Assembly (NCBI GenBank): GCA_964629965.1
Contig: CAZVRZ010000116.1
Location: 1 to 17,452 of the forward strand
DNA: 17,452 nucleotides
DNA from: CAZVRZ01 sp964629965
Lineage (GTDB): Bacteria; Chloroflexota; Anaerolineae; Anaerolineales; UBA4823
Reading direction: 5' to 3'
The notes beneath the pieces were generated by a model. The model searched no databases, was not told the origin of the DNA, and saw only the letters and a program-made list of their open reading frames with translations. Positions within the stretch are counted from its first letter, which is position 1. Each line of letters starts with the position of its first letter. The position numbers and the translations under genes were made by a program. Positions 15,058 through 17,452 of the stretch are shown one piece after another.

Positions 15058-15266
15058 GTTCTACTTATAGGGTCGTCTCTCATCTTGAGCTGGTATTCAC
15101 GGCGATTCGGATGAGAGATGGCCTGTTTTCCAGGCACTATTCGATTACATCTATTTTTCAGATACCGGTGTAGAAACAACCCGGTTGCATTTCCCCCTTT
15201 CCTGTCTAACAATTTTCGAGTATCCTATAGTAAAGATACAAACCATCCAAGACACAGGAGGCTTCA
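15058..15266 (+). other. pyrH-frr intergenic region with two hairpins
   Basis: No gene is evident in these 209 bases. TCTCTCATC (15076-15084) pairs perfectly with GATGAGAGA (15110-15118) around a 25-base loop. Immediately after, GCCTG (15121-15125) pairs with CAGGC (15131-15135) across TTTTC. Neither has a proper T tract, so they look like mRNA-processing or regulatory structures and not an intrinsic terminator. A promoter-like site for frr lies near the end. Confidence 0.5.
15202..15231 (+). promoter_or_regulatory. Possible frr promoter
   Basis: TATAGT at 15226-15231 matches five of six -10 positions. The hexamer CTGTCT 18 bases upstream is a poor -35 with three matches. Transcription would start near 15238, about 29 bases before the frr ATG. 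The call rests mainly on the -10. Confidence 0.35.
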
Positions 15267-15824
15267 ATGCTTAAAGATATTTATTTTGATGCAGAAGCCC
15301 GCATGAAGGGCGCCGTGCAGGCTTTCGAGGAAGACCTGGCAGGCATCCGCACGGGCCGGGCCAGTCCTTCACTGGTAGAACGCCTGCAAGTGGAATACTA
15401 TGGCATGCCCACGCCATTGATACAGTTAGCCACCATAAGCGTTCCCGAGTCGCGTTCACTCTTGATCAAGCCATTTGATGCCACCAGCCTGAAAGCAATT
15501 GAACGCGCCATCCAGGCATCAGACCTGGGGCTGACGCCTAATAATGATGGCAAATCTATCCGATTGAACCTTCCTCCCCTGACTGAGGAACGCCGCCGCG
15601 ACCTGGTCAAACTTGTTCATCATCGTATGGAAGATGCGCGCGTGGCTGTCAGGAATGTGCGTCGCGACATCATCAAGGATCTACGCGAATACGAGGAAGA
15701 AAAATTGATCTCTGAAGACGAAAAAGAGAAAGGTGAAGAAGAATTACAAAAATTCACCAATAAATACATCGAAGAAGTAAATAATATAGGAGATCATAAA
15801 GAAAAAGAGATCATGGAAATCTGA
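15267..15824 (+). CDS. frr: Ribosome recycling factor
   Basis: RRF works with EF-G to split the post-termination ribosome so that its subunits can be reused. The 185-residue length is exactly the family's usual size. The conserved early segment LAGIRTGRASPSLVERL at 24-40, the YYGMPTPLIQLATISVPESR stretch and the charged C-terminal helix rich in Lys/Glu (about 150-185) all fit. CAGGAGG seven bases before the ATG is a strong ribosome site. It lies after the structured pyrH-frr gap with a possible promoter of its own, and uppS follows 20 bases after its stop. The order pyrH-frr-uppS is widespread in bacteria. Confidence 0.98.
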   Translation: MLKDIYFDAEARMKGAVQAFEEDLAGIRTGRASPSLVERLQVEYYGMPTPLIQLATISVPESRSLLIKPFDATSLKAIERAIQASDLGLTPNNDGKSIRLNLPPLTEERRRDLVKLVHHRMEDARVAVRNVRRDIIKDLREYEEEKLISEDEKEKGEEELQKFTNKYIEEVNNIGDHKEKEIMEI

Positions 15825-15844
15825 GAAGATTTTCGAGAAAATTT

Positions 15845-16591
15845 ATGACACCAACAGAGAAAACGATTCTCCCTAAAAATATACCAATTCATATTGGTAT
15901 TATCATGGACGGTAACGGGCGTTGGGCATCAGCGCGTGGGTTGCCTCGATTAGCTGGTCACCGCGCCGGCACCGAAAACCTAAGGCGTATCATTGAAGCC
16001 TGCACCGAATTCGGCATTAAGTATCTGACCATCTATGCTTTTTCAACAGAGAATTGGGGGCGGCCTTCCGAAGAAGTCCAGGGATTGATGAAAATCTTCG
16101 AAGATGTTATCGACCGCGAACTACAAGAGCTTTGCGACCAGGGGGTTCAACTCCGTCACATCGGCCGGCTCGATCGTCTCAAGCCGGCCTTTCGAGAGAA
16201 AGTGATTCAAGCCATCGAAAACACCCGCCATAATGACAGGCTGGTACTCAGCATTGCCTTCAACTATGGGGGCAGGGATGAAATCGTTTGCGCTATCCAG
16301 CGCATGATCGAGGATAACATCAAACCGGATCAGGTTACAACCGATCTGGTCAGCCAATACCTTTTTACGGCAGGCGTACCTGATCCAGATTTGATTATCC
16401 GTACTTCGGGTGAACTACGCGGTAGCAATTTCTTGATCTGGCAAGGCGCTTATGCGGAGTGGTATTTCCCAAGCACCCATTGGCCCGACTTCAACCGCAA
16501 AGAATTATTGCGTGCGTTGGAGGAATATAGCAGTCGAGAGCGACGCTATGGATTAACAGATGCACCCGGCGAGAATAAAAAGAGAAAGTAA
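15845..16591 (+). CDS. uppS: Undecaprenyl diphosphate synthase
   Basis: This cis-prenyltransferase extends farnesyl diphosphate with isopentenyl diphosphate to the C55 lipid carrier needed for peptidoglycan and other wall polymers. The 248 residues carry HIGIIMDGNGRWA (16-28) with catalytic D22, the LTIYAFSTENW segment at 61-71 and the C-terminal IIRTSGELRGSNFLIWQ stretch (184-200), whose R186, S188, E190 and R192 help bind diphosphate. The start is ATG at 15845; the ribosome site GAGAAA is weak, so translation may depend partly on coupling to frr. The stop overlaps the first base of cdsA (TAATG), which suggests coupled synthesis of the two envelope enzymes. Confidence 0.97.
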   Translation: MTPTEKTILPKNIPIHIGIIMDGNGRWASARGLPRLAGHRAGTENLRRIIEACTEFGIKYLTIYAFSTENWGRPSEEVQGLMKIFEDVIDRELQELCDQGVQLRHIGRLDRLKPAFREKVIQAIENTRHNDRLVLSIAFNYGGRDEIVCAIQRMIEDNIKPDQVTTDLVSQYLFTAGVPDPDLIIRTSGELRGSNFLIWQGAYAEWYFPSTHWPDFNRKELLRALEEYSSRERRYGLTDAPGENKKRK

Positions 16592-17406
16592 TGGTTAACC
16601 GCCTAATCATCACGATCATTTTCTTGCCTCTTGGCATAGCCGCGATTGCAACCGGTGGTTGGGTTTACACTGCGGTGATCGCTATCCTTTTGGCACTGGC
16701 AGCCTGGGAATATGTTAATCTATCACAAGCGCTTGGTCTCAAGCCCAGCAGAGAGCTGGGTGTAGCAGGGGTTGTATTCCTGGTGCTTGCCCGCGCCTGG
16801 AGCGGCTTCGAAGATTCAGCAATGATCCTTAGTGCGCTCATTCTAGCCAGCCTGGTCTATCACCTGGTTGAATATGAAAGGGGTCGCGACCTGGCAGTCC
16901 AAGATTTCGGCGCCACGCTGGGCTGTTTCCTATACCTGGGATGGATCGGGGCTTATTTAATCTCTCTGCGAAATATGCCCGAAGGAAAATGGTGGGTGCT
17001 GCTCATCTTACCTTCAGTTTGGTTGGCAGATTCAGGCGCGTATCTTCTAGGGACGCGGTTTGGAAAACACAAGCTCGCTCCCCGCCTCAGCCCCAAAAAG
17101 ACATGGGAAGGATATCTGGGAGGAATTGTTTTTGGCACTCTTTTCACAATCCTCTTAGCTGTGGCTTGGCAAATGGGCGCGGGAGCAGGTAGTTCCATTA
17201 CTCCGCTGAGAGGTGCATGGATCGGATTGGCGATGGGGGTGCTTCCAACTCTTGGCGATTTGGGAGAGAGCCTGTTTAAGCGAACCGCAGGGGTGAAAGA
17301 CTCCAGCAACCTGATCCCTGGACATGGTGGTTTTTTTGATCGCGTTGATTCTTGGATCTGGGCCGGTGTGATCGGCTTCTATCTGGTTGCCTGGCTAGGG
17401 GTGTGA
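16591..17406 (+). CDS. cdsA: Phosphatidate cytidylyltransferase
   Basis: CdsA makes CDP-diacylglycerol from phosphatidate and CTP, the branch point for membrane phospholipid synthesis. It is an integral membrane enzyme; this 271-residue copy has hydrophobic helices from about residue 4 onward and at least six likely membrane segments. The C-terminal signature is complete: SLFKRTAGVKDSSN (about 227-240) followed by LIPGHGGFFDRVDS (241-254), with the metal-binding aspartates D236, D250 and D253. ATG at 16591 overlaps the uppS stop by one base. Its stop is followed after 40 bases by a strong ribosome site at the window edge, so the operon continues. Confidence 0.96.
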   Translation: MVNRLIITIIFLPLGIAAIATGGWVYTAVIAILLALAAWEYVNLSQALGLKPSRELGVAGVVFLVLARAWSGFEDSAMILSALILASLVYHLVEYERGRDLAVQDFGATLGCFLYLGWIGAYLISLRNMPEGKWWVLLILPSVWLADSGAYLLGTRFGKHKLAPRLSPKKTWEGYLGGIVFGTLFTILLAVAWQMGAGAGSSITPLRGAWIGLAMGVLPTLGDLGESLFKRTAGVKDSSNLIPGHGGFFDRVDSWIWAGVIGFYLVAWLGV

Positions 17407-17446
17407 TTCGTTTTTTCGGAGAAAGGGGGTAAGATAGCGGGGAACC

Positions 17447-17452
17447 AGGAGG
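17447..17452 (+). promoter_or_regulatory. Ribosome binding site of the next, truncated-off gene
   Basis: AGGAGG ends the window and should lie five to nine bases before a start codon just outside. In many bacteria cdsA is followed by dxr (1-deoxy-xylulose 5-phosphate reductoisomerase), so that is the first guess. The 40 bases between cdsA and this site hold a six-T run but no hairpin. Confidence 0.6.

Noticed and set aside
15058..15140. Hairpins considered as an intrinsic terminator of pyrH.
   Set aside because: Neither stem is followed by a T tract.

Overview
The window looks like a piece of bacterial chromosome, most likely from an Anaerolineae-type Chloroflexota. This is an inference from the housekeeping gene order (rpsB-tsf-pyrH-frr-uppS-cdsA), the mid-range base composition, a short EF-Ts, a membrane-anchored Thr/Pro-rich protein and a lipoprotein with a Ser/Thr/Pro-rich linker. 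I saw no rRNA, tRNA, CRISPR array, insertion sequence or phage gene. Nearly all of the sequence is coding.

The window has two divergent halves that meet at about 7786-7926. The minus-strand half, read from 7785 down to 57, starts at a near-consensus promoter. It encodes a Thr/Pro-rich anchored protein, three tandem but clearly diverged M42 aminopeptidases and an ABC-type solute-binding lipoprotein without permease genes. The short gaps (37, 38, 44 and 5 bases) suggest one peptide-utilisation operon. After a 137-base gap with its own extended -10 promoter come an aldo/keto reductase and a translationally coupled NPP-type phosphodiesterase/phosphatase.

The plus-strand half starts with a PIG-L/LmbE-type deacetylase. 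A single-pass membrane protein with a valine/proline-rich beta-like exterior follows, then a pair of M16 peptidase subunits. The first M16 subunit has the zinc motif, and the second has lost it but keeps the Arg/Tyr pair. Next come acpS and then, behind its own promoter and a structured leader of about 175 nt, the conserved translation/envelope cluster: rpsB and tsf (terminator after tsf), pyrH, a 209-base hairpin-containing gap, frr, uppS and cdsA. The window ends on a strong Shine-Dalgarno sequence for a gene just outside.

I found no clearly new defence or mobile system. The points most worth a second look are the rpsB leader RNA (a 12-position stem, two further hairpins and a possible five-codon ORF), the M42 triplet with its orphan binding protein, the split M16 pair, the terminator placed directly before the pyrH ribosome binding site, and the unexplained valine/proline-rich surface protein.
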